From assembly GCA_036583965.1 (NCBI GenBank), contig JAZBQD010000094.1, forward strand, positions 1 to 64,000: a stretch of 64,000 bases of DNA, written 5' to 3'. Within the stretch, counting starts at the first letter, position 1; every line of letters begins with the position of its first letter. The stretch comes from Prunella strophiata. Lineage: Eukaryota; Chordata; Aves; Passeriformes; Prunellidae. Shown here in pieces: positions 10,453 to 21,960 of this stretch. Position numbers and translations under genes: made by a program. The notes beneath the pieces are model-generated. The model saw nothing but the letters and a program-made list of their open reading frames with translations. It was not told the origin of the DNA and searched no databases.

Positions 10453-10963
10453 GTATATCATGTTCAGACTCAAATGTTTATTATTTCTTATCTATATTAC
10501 AGTCTTACAAGTCACGAGTTCTACAGCATTCTACTAACAAGCTACAAAATTACTATCTCCAAGGTCTTTTAAGACTAAAATATCCAATTAAGAAATGACA
10601 CCTAAATTATTTTCCCTTTTAACCCAATAACTAATCCTTCGTGTCCCACAATGAGGACTTTTCTGTCCAATTACAAAACACCACCCAAACCCATGAAGAA
10701 GAATGTAAAGAAGAAGGACCAGCCACGACCCTAAAACATCCATCTTGCCCCATATATATTGCTATATTCTAGAACCTTAAACTCTAAGTTTTCCACCCTG
10801 TGATATTACATACTCCTATTCAAACTACACTCCCACAACCCCAGTGCTATCAATCAATTTTGGAAGCCTTCTCCATGGCCTCAGGTCAAATGTAGTATTC
10901 TCTTGTCGGTCTGTGCCTTTCAGCAAAGAAAGTTTAAAATTCTCAGCATCCAGGGTTCCAACA
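10453..10963 (-). mobile_element. Older LTR (family of 62694-63273) split by provirus A
   Basis: Read on the minus strand it starts TGTTGGAACCCTGGATGCTG at 10963 and follows the 62694-63273 LTR through its polyadenylation region (TTTATT at about 10470). It breaks off where provirus A begins. Its last about 70 bp should lie beyond provirus A, left of the window. Provirus A therefore integrated into this LTR and is younger than it. Confidence 0.75.
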
Positions 10964-11640
10964 CTCCTATACTAATATTATCTCGAAAGTGTGTTGTTTC
11001 ATTTCTAGGTTCTTTAAGGCATCACTCTATAGATCCAGATGAAGTCCAGTGTACACAATCCATGTGGAGGAAGTTTGCATAAAGCATTCCATTGTCATAC
11101 GCCAATTCATTGGCACTGATGTCAATGAAAGAAGGAGAACAAACAGTGCTTCAGGTGACTACCCAACTCCAGCTATAGGAAGGGCATCCTATCGACTAGC
11201 GTCTTGGCTGGGGAAAGACTGTCCAAGGACCACCACAAATTTAAAGAGGACCTCAAGCAATTTAAAGACCAAATGTCCCATGCCCTGCCACTATGGACCA
11301 GAATCTCAGCTATTACAAACAAGTGCCTCCCTGCTCAAGGAAGAGGGTCCACACCATGAGGTACCCTGCAGTTTTACCTGCATGATGATGAAGAAGACAT
11401 GAAGTGGGATGGAAAACCCATATTTGCCCTAGCAGAACAATGATTTGTTTGTAAGGGAAAACAAACAACCCCTCAAGGATAAATGCTGCTCTGGTTTCCT
11501 GTGGTCAAGTCCTCAGACAGAATAAAAGGGCTTATGTTACTTCTGATCCTCTTGAAGGAACCTCCAGGTCATATTTTAAAAAAGTGAGCAATGAGTACTA
11601 TGACCAGAACTAGTGGGGCCCTGCCTCTGGACAGGTGGAG
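10964..11640 (+). pseudogene. Decayed 5' internal part of plus-strand ERVL
   Basis: No clear protein domain is visible. The best open stretch (11049-11402) has no recognisable motif. Position just upstream of an ERVL protease suggests gag-derived sequence, but this is inferred from order only. Confidence 0.35.
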
Positions 11641-12143
11641 GAAAGGGACAATCGGATCTATTGGACTGCGTGGATCTGATGGCCTGGCACATCAGACCCA
11701 CAAGAGTATAAGGCTTTAGTTGACACCAACACACAATGTACGCTGATGCCATCAAGATATGTAGGGGCAGAATCTCTCTCTATTCCTGGGGTGACAGAGG
11801 GATCCCAACAACTGACTGTACTGGAAGCTGAAGAGAACCTGACTGAGAATGAGTTGTAAAAATACCCTATTGTGACTGGCCCAGAAGCCCTGTTCATTAT
11901 TGGCATAGATTGCCTCAGGAGAGGATATTTCAAGGACCCAAAAGGGCATCATTGTGCTTTTGGAATAGCTGCCATGGAGACAAAGGAAATTAGACAGCTT
12001 TTTTTTTAGAGACCTTTCCTGGTCTATCAGAGGACCCTTCTGCTGTGGGACTGCTGAGTCTCAAAGAACAACAGGTACTGATTACTACCACAACAGTGCA
12101 CCATCAGCTATACCCCACTAACCAGGACTCCATGATGGCCGTC
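11641..12143 (+). pseudogene. pro: ERVL protease remnant (plus strand)
   Basis: Translated on the plus strand, this shows an ERVL-type aspartic protease. The active-site triad region reads VDTNTQCTLMP (D-T-N instead of D-T-G), followed by the GVTEGSQQLTVLEAE strand and ATAL-like GIDCLRRGYFKDP. It has stop codons (for example after TENEL). The sequence runs toward RT and is interrupted by the LTR at 12144. Confidence 0.75.
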
Positions 12144-13317
12144 TATCTTGGTCTGAAAGACAGGTGTCTGCCAAGGGAGGCGGGAACCTCCCCTGAAATG
12201 GAGAATATGACCCTCTTCCCTCAAAATTATTACAACTTTGAAATTAAGGGGCTTTCAAGCAAAGATATGGGAAAAGAAATAACAGTTCTTTACTAGTATG
12301 TATATGAATAACAAGGCAAACAAACAACAACAATGGCAGCAACAACAAACAAAACCAGAAACTCAGTTGCAGCCTTCTCTCGGCTGCAGGCACTTTCCCC
12401 TTTTGTGTAGTTATGGTCACAGCTGGCAGGTGGCTCCCCGGCTGGGCAGGGCAGGTGCGATGATTCTCCTGCAGCTGCAGGGGGAGCTGTGGCACAAGTT
12501 CAGCCATCTGTCTCACATGGTAATGGCACACGCAGCCGGTGGAAAGGATGGAAAAGGGGCTTACTTTACAAACCCCCAGGGGCAGATGATCCCGGTGCCA
12601 CTCTGAATAACAAAAGGAGCTGTGGCAGGAACATCAGAAGGAGCAAGGTGGAATGGTAGGGACAAGCAAAATCTCAGAGTGGTAGACAAGATGTATCAGA
12701 AACTCTGCAGCTGTAGCTGGAACCATGGGACATCCTGGTAGGCAGCGGGTGTGGGGCTACAGTGTAGCAAAAACCTGGAGCAGTGGAAAAGAAATGGCGG
12801 GGGCTGGACAGTGGGAGCCTGGCTCCTGAACATGGCCAGAAGAGGTTCCCTTGGAGGGGAAAAGGGCTCAGGGTCCTGGGGTTTCTCCGGATGCACTCGA
12901 GCAGATGGTGAAAATCCTTTTTTTAGTGAGGTAGGGTGTTAATAAGGTTCCAGTACAACGGCCGCTCCTACAAGCAGAGCTTCACTCACAGTAGAAGAAG
13001 GCAGCAGGAGACGGAACCCAGCAGTGGTGGCGAAATCTCCCCACAGCAATGGCAGCCTGTTTCCCCTCTGAATGCCGAGAGAGCAAGAGAGCTAGGAGCT
13101 GCGCCCAGCCCCCTTTTCCCCAGCCCAAATCTCGAGGTATCTCTGCCCCTCCAAGAGAAACCCTCCAGCTAAGAGAGTAGCAAGCCGAACCCTTCCCCTG
13201 AGCTGTGGCAACTTCTTTTGTCTCTGTTAAGTACCTGGTCATTATTGTGTCTTAGCAACATATGAGAGAAAATTCCCTGAGAGAAAGAAACAAAAGGAAA
13301 AATCCTAAACCCCAACA
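12144..13317 (-). mobile_element. Solo LTR in ERVL pol (minus orientation)
   Basis: A 1174-bp LTR between ERVL protease and RT. The plus-strand ends are TATCTTGGTCTGAAAGACAGG and CCCAACA, the first changed from TGTCTTGG as seen in sister copies at 43934 and 53805. Flanking 5-bp repeats are CCGTC (12139-12143) and CCATC (13318-13322). Orientation is set by the sister copy at 43934, where AATAAA lies on the minus strand. The last third is GC-rich with small ORFs of no interest. Confidence 0.8.
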
Positions 13318-13939
13318 CCATCCATATAAATGATCTGTGAACTGGAGAGGCAGGGAGTGGTCAGCAAGACTCCCTCACCCTTTCATAGTCCTATATGGCC
13401 TGTGCACAAGTCCAGTGGAGTGTGGAGACTGACAGCGGACTATCCTGACCTGAACAGTCAGACCACCACTGAGTGCTGCTGTGCCAGACATGCTGGAACT
13501 CAAGAATTAGCTGGATTCCAAGGCAGCAAAGAGGTGCCACCATCAACATTGCTAATGTGTTTTTCTCCATTCCTGTAGCAGCAGAGTGCAGGCCACAATT
13601 TGCTTTCACTTGGAGGGGCATCCAGTACACCTGGAACTGCCTGCCCCAGGAGTAGAAACACAGCCCCATGATTTGCCATGCAGACTGCACTGGAAAAGGC
13701 TGAGGCTCCAGAACACTTGCAATGCGTTGATGACATCATCATGTGGGGCAACACAGGAGAGGAAGTTTTGGAGAAAGCGGAGAAGATAATTCAGATCCTC
13801 CTGAAGGCCAGTTTTGCCATAAAGCAAAGTAAGGTCAAGGGACCTGTCCAGGAAATTCAGTTTTTAGGAGTAAAATGGCAAGATGGATGGCATCAGATTT
13901 CAATGGATGTGTATAACAAAATAGCAGCTATGTCCCCAC
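13318..13939 (+). pseudogene. pol: ERVL reverse transcriptase remnant, part 1
   Basis: This is the ERVL RT fingers/palm on the plus strand in shifting frames. PIWPVHKSSGVWRLTADYP, a palm stretch around 13560-13640, and the catalytic box CVDDIIMWG (13678-13944 frame) are visible. A short indel before 13678 breaks the reading frame. Coding similarity stops at the LTR at 13940 and resumes at 14568. Confidence 0.8.
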
Positions 13940-14567
13940 TGTGAAAAATGCCAATCACTTCTTTTTGAAATTTTAAAAGTTTAATAGTAATAGGATGGTT
14001 ATAAAAATAGTAATATGATTACAGTAAATAAAATTTGAACAGTTTAGATTAGGACAATACAAGACAATAAAAAACAAAGAGTTACAAACCGGTTCGGGTG
14101 CCCTCCTGGGCAAATTAAGTCCCGAAAGCACACCTGTTAACAGAGGATTAACCCTTAAAAGCAATAACCTGTTGCATATTCATATACCCCATGCATGATG
14201 CATAAATTCCATTCAAAACAAAGAATTTCATCTGGTTTTTGTCATTTTTCTTTCTCTTAATCCTGATGGAGTCTCTAGGGCTGAGCGAGGCAGGAAGAAG
14301 TTGGTCTCTTCTGATAAGGAAGCAATAAATTCTTTTTCTCTGAAAGATTTAGGTGTCCTGTGGCTGCTATCTTTGTGCAAATACCTCATTCCTCTTGTAG
14401 AAAAATATCTTACGTACATAGTCTCTATTTTAATTACAAAAACTACAATTTAACTATAACACTACATTTACTATACTATTAAAATATCAATAGAGCACTA
14501 CAAATCGATACAACATAATACATATAGTATTTGTGAAAAGCCAATCATGTAATATGCATTTTTCACA
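13940..14567 (-). mobile_element. Solo LTR, TGTGAAAAATGC family
   Basis: A 628-bp element with perfect-looking inverted ends (plus strand TGTGAAAAATGCC...GCATTTTTCACA). It is closely related to 54597-55219. It splits an SPPTS-type codon stretch of ERVL RT. The flanks share CCAC (13936-13939 and 14568-14571), giving a 4-bp TSD. Minus orientation is tentative. Confidence 0.8.
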
Positions 14568-14923
14568 CCACCAACCAGCAAGGAGGAAACACAGGGTTTC
14601 CTAGGCGCTATGAGTTTTGGGAGGATGCATATTCCAGATTACACTCAGATTGTAAGGCTTCTGTCATGTGCCCCAGAAGAAGAATGATTTCAAGTGGGGT
14701 CCTGAACAACAACAAGATTTTGAACAATTTTAAAAGGAGATTGTTCATACAGTAGCCCTGGGGCCAGTCATGACAGGACAAGATGTGAAAAATGTGGTCT
14801 ACATAGCAGCCAGGGATAATGGTCCTTCCTGGAGTCTCTGGCAGAAAGTACTCAGGGAGACTCGAGGATGATCCCTGGAGTTCTGGAGTCAGGGATACAA
14901 AGGATCCAAGGCCTGTTACACCC
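14568..14923 (+). pseudogene. pol: ERVL RT remnant, part 2
   Basis: This resumes the ERVL RT thumb/connection directly after the solo LTR. A stretch encoding a thumb region like that of provirus D (RMHIP-type motif at about 14620) is visible, followed by the connection domain to 14923. Several stops and frameshifts are present. Confidence 0.7.
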
Positions 14924-16412
14924 TATATTGGTTTGGCATGGCCTGGTTTTTGGTAGCAGGGGCGCTACAAGAAACTGCTGGAAGCTTCTTGCCATTTCCA
15001 GCAGAGACAATCCTTGATGGCTCTGAAGATGGACATGCTGCTGGCCAAAACTGGGACAATGAGAGATGTTGGTAATGCCTCTGTGATAACATATTCAAGA
15101 AGAAAATCAAAACAAAGTAATGGGGTTTTTGCTTGTAGCCAGAGAAGAGGAGGTGAGAACATGTGAGGGAAAGCAACATGATACCAAGGTCAGTGGAGAA
15201 GGAGGGGGAGGAGGTGCTCCAGGCACCAGAGCTGAGACTCCTCTGCAGACCATGGTGAAGCAGGCTGTCCCACTACAACCCATGGGTCTGATGCCTTGGA
15301 GTGGCTACCTAGAACAGCGGCTAGACAAGATTAAGAGAATAAAAGTGGGTATTTATTAAAGGCCTTCAATAGGTACACCTTGAGCAGTCACAAGCCTCTG
15401 AGAGATTACGCCCAAGATGGACGATGGTGGCGAGTTTTTCATACAGCTATAAATTTGGTCCATTTACATATCAAGGGTTAATCCTCCAAGTACAGCTTCA
15501 GGTAATGAAGTCATATACCCACAGTTTGCTCCCCCCTAACTCACTTTTGTTTATACTTTTTGGGGCCTGAGACAGTAAGGTGTCCTTGAGTTTCAGGCCT
15601 AGAGAAGAATTGTTTAGTCTGAATAAAACAGGAGAACAGTAGCTGACAGGCTATGGAGTTTAAGAGTTATACACTAAAGCAGTACAGGATCTGAAAAATA
15701 TAAAAACTAAATCCTAAGGCATCAGTACCACTGTGATTTCTGTGCAGAGAATCATCTGCAGTCAGTGGGGGAGGTGCCCATGCCAGAGCAGGTGGATGCC
15801 TGGAGAAGGCTGTGATCCAATTGAAGACCCAGTGGAGAGAGAGGGCCCCTGCTCCAGGCTGTAGCAGCCTGTCCTTGGAGGACTGCATCCTGTGGAAAGA
15901 GGGACCCACATTGCAGCAGTTTTGGAAGGACTGTCTGCCCATGGGGGGAGATCGCATTGCAGCAAGTGCAGTATGGCTGCTGCTCGTGAGAGTGGACCCA
16001 TGCTGGAGAAGTTCACGGAGAACTGTCTCCCATGGGAGGGACCCCATGGCCTCACAGGGCATGGACTCCTCTCCCAGAGCAGCGGAAGAAAGTGTAGGTG
16101 ATGAACTGACCGAAACCCCCACATCCTGTCTCCCTGCACTGTTGGTGGGAAGGAGGGAAGGGCTGGGGGGGAAAGGTGTTTTAAGGACTTATTTTGCTTC
16201 TCATTATTCTCCTCTGATTCTGTTTGTAATAAATTCACTTTGCAACTAAAGCTGAGCCTGTTTTTGCCCTTGTAGTGCTTTTCTCCTAGTTCTTATCTCA
16301 CTCATGAAACCTTTTTTAATTTTTTCCCTCTCTGCTACCCAGTTGTAGCAGGAGAGGGTGAGCGAGAGACTCTCATGGGTGCCTGGCATTGGGCCAGTGT
16401 CAAACCACTACA
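14924..16412 (+). mobile_element. Solo ERVL LTR, plus orientation
   Basis: A 1489-bp LTR with exact 5-bp flanking repeats CACCC (14919-14923 and 16413-16417). It starts TATATTGGTTTGGCATGGCC (TG changed to TA) and ends GTGTCAAACCACTACA. Polyadenylation signal AATAAA is at about 16229 in a pyrimidine-rich context. It is the type of long bird ERVL LTR with internal GGAGCAG/CCATGG-like repeated modules. ORFs on both strands within it are not genes. Confidence 0.85.
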
Positions 16413-17190
16413 CACCCCAATTTAAAAGGAGATGCTAGCAGTTTATGAAGGGGTCTGAGGTGCTTCACAAGTGACTGACACTGAAGCACTGCTCCTGGCA
16501 CCCTAACTGCCAGTGCTGGGCTGCATGTTCAAAGGGAAAGTCCCTTCTACATATCACATCACTGATGCCACATGGATTAAGTGGGTCACACTGATCACAC
16601 AGGGAGCTTGAATAGGAAACCCCAATCGCCCAGGGGTCTTGGAAGTCATCACAAACTTGCTCAAAGGAGAAAATTTTGGACTATCATCAGAGGAGAAGGA
16701 GGAGAAGGTAATATATGCTGAGGAGGCCCCACCATATGATCAGCTACCAGAAAATGAAAAGTGATATACTCTCTATTGATGGTTCCTGCAGTATTATAGG
16801 GCTACATCAAGAATGGAAAGCTGCCATATGGAGTCCTATGTGGTGAGTCACAGAAGCTATTGGGGGACAAGGTAGATCAAGTCATGTTGCAGATCTGAAA
16901 GCTGTCCAGCAGCCTTTAGCTATAGCTGAATGAGAGAAATGGCCAGTGTTCTACCTGTACACTGACTTGTGGATGGTGGCAAATGCTCTATAGGGGTGGC
17001 TGGACTGATGGAAAAAGACCAATTAGCAGTGCAGAGGTAAACCCGTCTGGGCTGCTGAATTATGGCAAGATATCACTGCCTGGGTAGAGAAGTTGACTGC
17101 GCAAGTACGTCATGTAAATGACCATGTACCCAACAGTCGGGCTACTGAAGAACATCACAACAACAGACAGGGGGATTGGGCTTCATAGGA
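16413..17190 (+). pseudogene. pol: ERVL RT-end/RNase H remnant, part 3
   Basis: Continuation of the plus-strand ERVL pol: end of the connection (LPVLGCMFKGK-like), the TWIKWVTLIT-type stretch, then RNase H with an acidic site (DGSCSI near 16785). RNase H ends with VRHVNDHVPNSRA and HHNNRQGDW at about 17120-17180. It stops at about 17190, so the integrase and 3' LTR of this copy are missing. Confidence 0.75.
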
Positions 17191-17815
17191 TTTTCCTGGG
17201 AGAGCTATGTCACTCTCTGTTCAGAGGATATGTGATTACCACAACAGGGTTTTTTTGTTCCAGGGGGAAGGTTGAGCCAAGAGGGACTTCTCCACCATAT
17301 TGTCTTTATCTTGTGCTTAATGTGGTCTCTATGGTGACAGCCATCTTGGGAGGAGGGACTTCTTGGCCATCTAGGTTTTTTTGTTCCCAGGGAGGCCACA
17401 GGATTCAGCACATTTGTATCTAGCAGTTATTGTTGTTATCTTGGTCATTGCTGTTTTTCTTTTTAGTAAACTGTTATTTTTTCACCTATATCTTCTCACA
17501 TTTGTATCTATTGGTGAAAGGGGATTGGTTAAAACTAAAGGAGAGGTAACTAATTTTGGAGTCTCTGCCCTGTATAATTGTCTTTAACTAAGAAAGTATA
17601 ATATTGGTTGCTGAATTACACTGCCACTGTATGCCTTAACTGTTATGATCTGAATTAACACAGAAGAGCAAGAAAAACTAAGTCTCTGTGAATAAAATGG
17701 ATGGAGCCCAGAAAGGTTTGAAATATACCCCAAAACTTGATTAAAACCAAATGAGGTTAGACGTTGGTGCCAAAAATTTTGATATTTAAAAAAATTTATT
17801 TAATAGTGAAAGAGG
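17191..17815. other. Unassigned non-coding stretch
   Basis: No domain recognised. A short motif GTTTTTTTGTTCC(C)AGGG occurs twice (17249 and 17377) with similar GAGGGACTTCT flanks, suggesting an old local duplication or repeat remnant. It may be decayed ERV sequence. Confidence 0.4.
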
Positions 17816-18170
17816 CAAAGAGAAAGAAAGAGGAAAGGGAGGGAGGGAGGGAGGGAGGGAGGGAGGGAGGAAGGAAGGAAGGAAGGAAGGAAGGAAGGAA
17901 GGAAGGGAGGAAGGAAGGGAGGAAGGAGGGAGGAAGGGAGGGAGGAAGGGAGGGAGGAAGGGAGGGAGGAAGGGAGGGAGGAAGGGAGGGAGGAAGGGAG
18001 GGAGGAAGGGAGGAAGGGAAGGAAGGAAGGAGGAAGGAAGGAAGGAAGGAAGGAAGGAAGGAAGGAAGGAAGGAAGGAAGGAAGGAAGGAAGGAAGGAAG
18101 GAAGGAAGGAAGGAAGGAAGGAAGGAAGGAAGGAAGGAAGAAGGAAGGAAGGAAGGAAGGAAGGAAGGGT
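17816..18170 (+). repeat. GGAA/GGGA tetranucleotide microsatellite, ~350 bp
   Basis: Almost pure-purine tract of GGAA and GGGA units. The centre (17925-18015) has a higher-order 12-bp pattern GGAAGGGAGGGA, flanked by long GGAA runs. The long ORFs on both strands in this tract are products of the repeat and are not genes. Confidence 0.98.
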
Positions 18171-18368
18171 GTGGGGGGAGGCAGAGAGAGAGTGACGGGT
18201 TAGGTAGAAACATATCACCATTCCAAGGGTCCCAACAACGTCTCATTGCTCCCCTTCATCTGGTCTGGGTGGTGAGGGTCCCCCACTGCTCGCGCCGCTG
18301 AAAAATATAGCATCCAATGGATTACTATACGTTTGGGCCAGGTGGGAATGCCTATGTGCCTCCCCTGG
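18171..18368. other. Short unassigned stretch before the plus-strand LTR
   Basis: No feature recognised, apart from being the left flank of the LTR that starts at 18369. It ends in CCTGG, half of that LTR's TSD. Confidence 0.4.
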
Positions 18369-18839
18369 TGTCCTGGGGTGACTTTATGATGCTGGCATCC
18401 CCATCGTCTGTCTTTTTGCTCAGAAATGGGTCTTGTAGCTTTAAGCTAGGCCCAGAGAGATCTGAGAGCAAAGGGAGGGGGAAGTGGTGGAGTGCAGTTT
18501 GTGTGTGCAGAAGCTTCATTTTCACTCCCCCAGAATTCCTTTCTCTTGGTGCTTGTTGTCTGCAGCATGGACAACAAGCGGGAGAGAGCTCTCCTTTGCT
18601 TTTAGTTAGTTTTTTCTAGCTAGCTGAGGCAGAGAAGTTCCCTGGACTGTGGCTTTTCTTTTTCTTGGAACTGATCAGCCCTGCTCTGGACTGAAAACCC
18701 AGAAAAACACTGGGAGCTCATGCCTGTGGCCCACCGGGGCCCGAGATGCCGCATTTTCCAGCGCAGGAGGGACTGATAGAGACTGAGTGAAAGCCGAGGC
18801 CACACCCACGAAAAGGACTCTGAACTACAAAAGGACTCT
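18369..18839 (+). mobile_element. Plus-strand LTR, left part (interrupted by provirus C)
   Basis: It starts TGTCCTGGGGTGAC at 18369 after CCTGG. The sequence stops at 18839, where provirus C begins, and continues at 24331-24556, ending AAACCAGGACA before CCTAG. The TSD is CCTGG/CCTAG (4 of 5). AATAAA lies in the right part at about 24423, so orientation is plus. Confidence 0.8.
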
Positions 18840-19091
18840 TGTCGCAGATGGTGGAGACGGAGAGACGACACACATCGGGGTTTCATGCAGTAGAGGCAGT
18901 TTATTGGTGTGCACAGCTCTTTATATAGGCTATTCAAAAGACTCTGCGTTCAAACTTGATTGGCTATGATTGGTTACCACCCAGCTCATTGACCAATAGC
19001 TACCTGCTTACATTCATGTCAGGGATTGGCTCTCTGTAGCCAAACCCCTCCTCCTCTTATGAAGCATACAGACCATCTGTATGCTGTGATA
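18840..19091 (-). mobile_element. Provirus C 3' LTR
   Basis: A 252-bp LTR nearly identical to 24079-24330. The plus-strand left end is TGTCGCAG and the right end GTGATA; on the minus strand it starts TATCACAGCATAC. A minus TATA-like box (CTATATAAAGAGC) lies near 18925, with an ATAAAC-type signal next to it. A purine-rich stretch (ACAGAAAAGGAAT on the minus strand) directly precedes it and fits a polypurine tract. Confidence 0.8.
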
Positions 19092-19352
19092 ATTCCTTTT
19101 CTGTTTTAAAATAAAAAAGCTGTGTTTATTATCTTTCTGAAGGGTCCCTTGCAAGAAGGACAACAAACACTGTATAAGGAGAATGAAACTCCTTACCAAA
19201 CTGACAAAGCCAATTTTTTCAGCTATTGGTGTGCCCCATCAGTTTTTTATTATCATGTCTAAGAGCTATCAAAGGTACAATGTTACTGGGTGGCATGCTG
19301 CACGTTACTTACTTTAAATTTACAACTTAAAATTTGAACATTACAAACAAAC
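19092..19352 (-). pseudogene. Provirus C 3' internal remnant
   Basis: This lies between the C 3' LTR and the solo LTR at 19353. The minus-strand frame 19199-19014 has a short hydrophobic stretch (SFILLIQCLLSFLQG) that could be an env tail, but similarity is too weak to call. Confidence 0.35.
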
Positions 19353-20843
19353 TGTAGTGGGTTTGGTTCGCTAATTTAAGATTTTCTTAATTTTGAGATT
19401 TTCTTGGCTAATGCACTAAAGGATGTGGCGGGTCCAGTGCTAGCTAATTACTAATACACTCACTTCTTGCTGCGAGATAGGATTAGGAGAAAGGTAAAGC
19501 AGGCTCAAAACTTTAAAAGGATATAAAGAAAATTTTATTAAAAGTGACTAAGAGGGAAAAGGTATTAAGACTCAAAACAAACTCTTCAGAAGACTTCTCT
19601 TCTTCTTACAACTTTTTCTTTCTTACTGACAATGTAAAGAAATAAAACTTAAAATTTCTAGTCAGTTTACTACTTTTAAAAGTCTTTTTTCAGTTTACTT
19701 AGGGAGAGAAGTCTCGTTAAGGTTATGAAGACTTCTCTACAAGAGGGAAAAACCAGTTCTCTCGCGGTTCTCAATTTTGTTACGAATAGCAGCCGCCTGG
19801 GGAACTGCCATCGTGAAGTCCTTCCCATTTCCACAAGCCTTCCCACAGCTTGTCGACTTATGGGGTATTGTTTTAAAGATGAGCTGTTTAAAGGCAAAAA
19901 TTCTCATTATCTATCTTTAAAATCATCTTCATCCCTGGGAACAGAGATCTTCTTTGTCTTCTTCCTGGGGGTATAGGGTGTCATCACTCGTCTCTCTTTC
20001 CCTGTTCAAACTTCTCATGAGATCACAGCTACTTTAACATCTGCTTACTTTAACATGGAGGCCTTTACTTGATATTAATTTGAACACTTTTATCTCTCCA
20101 TAGTTTCATGTGTTATAAGGAAAAAGAGTCTTTTCTCTATAGCTTACAAGAGGATTTCAGCTCCAAAAACAAGGCATCTCCTTACCCCTCCTATCTGGGA
20201 CTTAACTTCTTCCTCACTGACTTCGATGTCTTCATGTTGTTCTTTTACATGCTTGCATCTTGTTCCTTTCTCTCACTCAAAGGAGGATTGAAGCACTGAA
20301 AGAGTTAACAGCACACCTGAGGCCTACCTGACCCGCCAGTAACTTGTGGCAGGAGCTGCAGCTGGGATTGTGTCACGATTGGTTTTATGGTTAGTCTTTA
20401 GGTTTTTTTGTGTTCAGTTTTAGCCACAGGGCCACTCTGCACGGGCTGCAGGGGCTTCTGGTCTCAGCCGTGCTGGGGGGAGGAGGCTTAACGGCAAGAT
20501 CTTAACAGCCGCGGCTAGCCCTGCTCCGGCCAGGGCTCTGCAGCCTCCCCCGCCTTCCTGCCTGGCAGCTGCTGAGGGTCTGGTAGGCAGCCCGGGGAGA
20601 GGGGAAAGGGCCCAGCCCGCAGCAAGACTGCTTGGCCCGGCCTGGCCGAGACAGGGCCTGGGGCCGGGGCCCGCCACCTCCTCACTAACTGGAAAGGAAA
20701 GAGGAAGTTCCCAAGTTTTTTTGTCTTTAACATGTGTGTTTCACAGAGGCGTGTCCAGCTTCTCAGTAGGTTAATAGACTGTCAGTTACACAAAAAGCTT
20801 TACATCACATCCTCAAATTTTCTTCCCATTGCAAACCACAACA
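19353..20843 (-). mobile_element. Solo LTR inside provirus C, minus orientation
   Basis: A 1491-bp LTR bounded by exact 5-bp repeats CAAAC (19348-19352 and 20844-20848). The plus-strand ends are TGTAGTGGGTTTGG and GCAAACCACAACA. Minus-strand AATAAA lies at about 19535. The CpG-rich stretch at 20430-20700 followed by CAGAGGCGTGTCCAGCTTC resembles the promoter part of the 1-932 LTR family, so the two are distant relatives. Confidence 0.85.
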
Positions 20844-21960
20844 CAAACAAACTTAAACATGATCATTTAAAAGGTTTCAATGCTCATGCAGGCCTTGACC
20901 TGGTGAGCACTAGTCAATCAAAATGCATATTTATAGGCATTCTGAATATTATTTTTTTAATGTTTGTATCTCTGTTTTAAGACACAGAAACAGAAAATGC
21001 AGAAAGAGCATAGCACTGAGCAACAAGGCTGATAATTTTCCAGTCTTTGATTGTGATTCCACTGTATAGTACCATTTGGATGTGTTTATAACAAGGCAAA
21101 TAAGTTCTGTTTGCTGTGGTAGCTGAACAGGTTATTAGTACTCACTTCTGTTTTCAGTCTTAACAACTACAACAAGAACATAATTTAACCTATTAAATTC
21201 AGATAACATGCACTTATTATGAACAGTAAAGCAACGCATCTAGTAAACAATAAACGCCACTGAACAAAAATACTTACGAATGCCTAAATGCTTTACCTTC
21301 ACTCAGGCTCTGTCATAGCTAGACTTGGATAGTTTTCTCCGGAACAAGGCTTCCAAGTTTACCTCGAAAAGAGGGTTTAGCTTTTATAAGACCAACTTTA
21401 CAAGTCAAAGTGACTTGATTTCGTTTTTAGGACAAAACCACCTGGGATTCATGGCATACTTCCCTGCCAGCCAGGTCTAAGGCTTGGCCAGAGACAGGAA
21501 CTTGACTGGAAGGATTTCCCTAACACTATTTTAAGAACAAACTTTTATTAATATTTACTGAAAAAGTTTCTTAACATAAACAACTTATGAATAATCAAAG
21601 GAATACAGATAAATAACATTAAATATAATTTTATAGCTGGATCCCTGTTTGTGCCAGGCATTGAGTACAAAGCTTAGTAAAAATAAACACTTAAGAGACA
21701 AGGTTACGTTTAGATATTGATTTCAATTTTGTAATATGTTACTAATTTTTACAAATGTATCATTAGTATACTTAACAACATCTTTCTTTGAAAACTGTAG
21801 CTGACATGATTTTACACCAAGTCAAAAAATGCACCTTTAAAAACCTTTAACTTATTTTTAAGTGAGTAAATATTAAAACTAGTTAACAGAGTTAAGCACC
21901 AGAATTTCCAGAAGTTATTTTAGTGCAGTTTTTGTGCATATAATTCTTTTGCGTCTTTTT
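20844..21960. other. AT-rich non-coding filler of provirus C
   Basis: About 1.1 kb between the solo LTR and the gag-like region, where pol would be expected. No RT, RNase H or integrase motif is visible in any frame. AT-rich with no long ORF. It may be decayed viral sequence or captured host sequence; I cannot tell which. Confidence 0.5.

Noticed and set aside
15667..16249. Several open frames of 140-160 codons on both strands
   Set aside because: All are inside the solo LTR 14924-16412; no homology to known domains.
17764..18246. Long open frames (140-148 codons) on both strands
   Set aside because: They are translations of the GGAA/GGGA microsatellite and have no start context or domain.
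20371..20843. A separate LTR starting TGTCACGATTGG
   Set aside because: The exact CAAAC repeats at 19348-19352 and 20844-20848 show that 19353-20843 is a single LTR.
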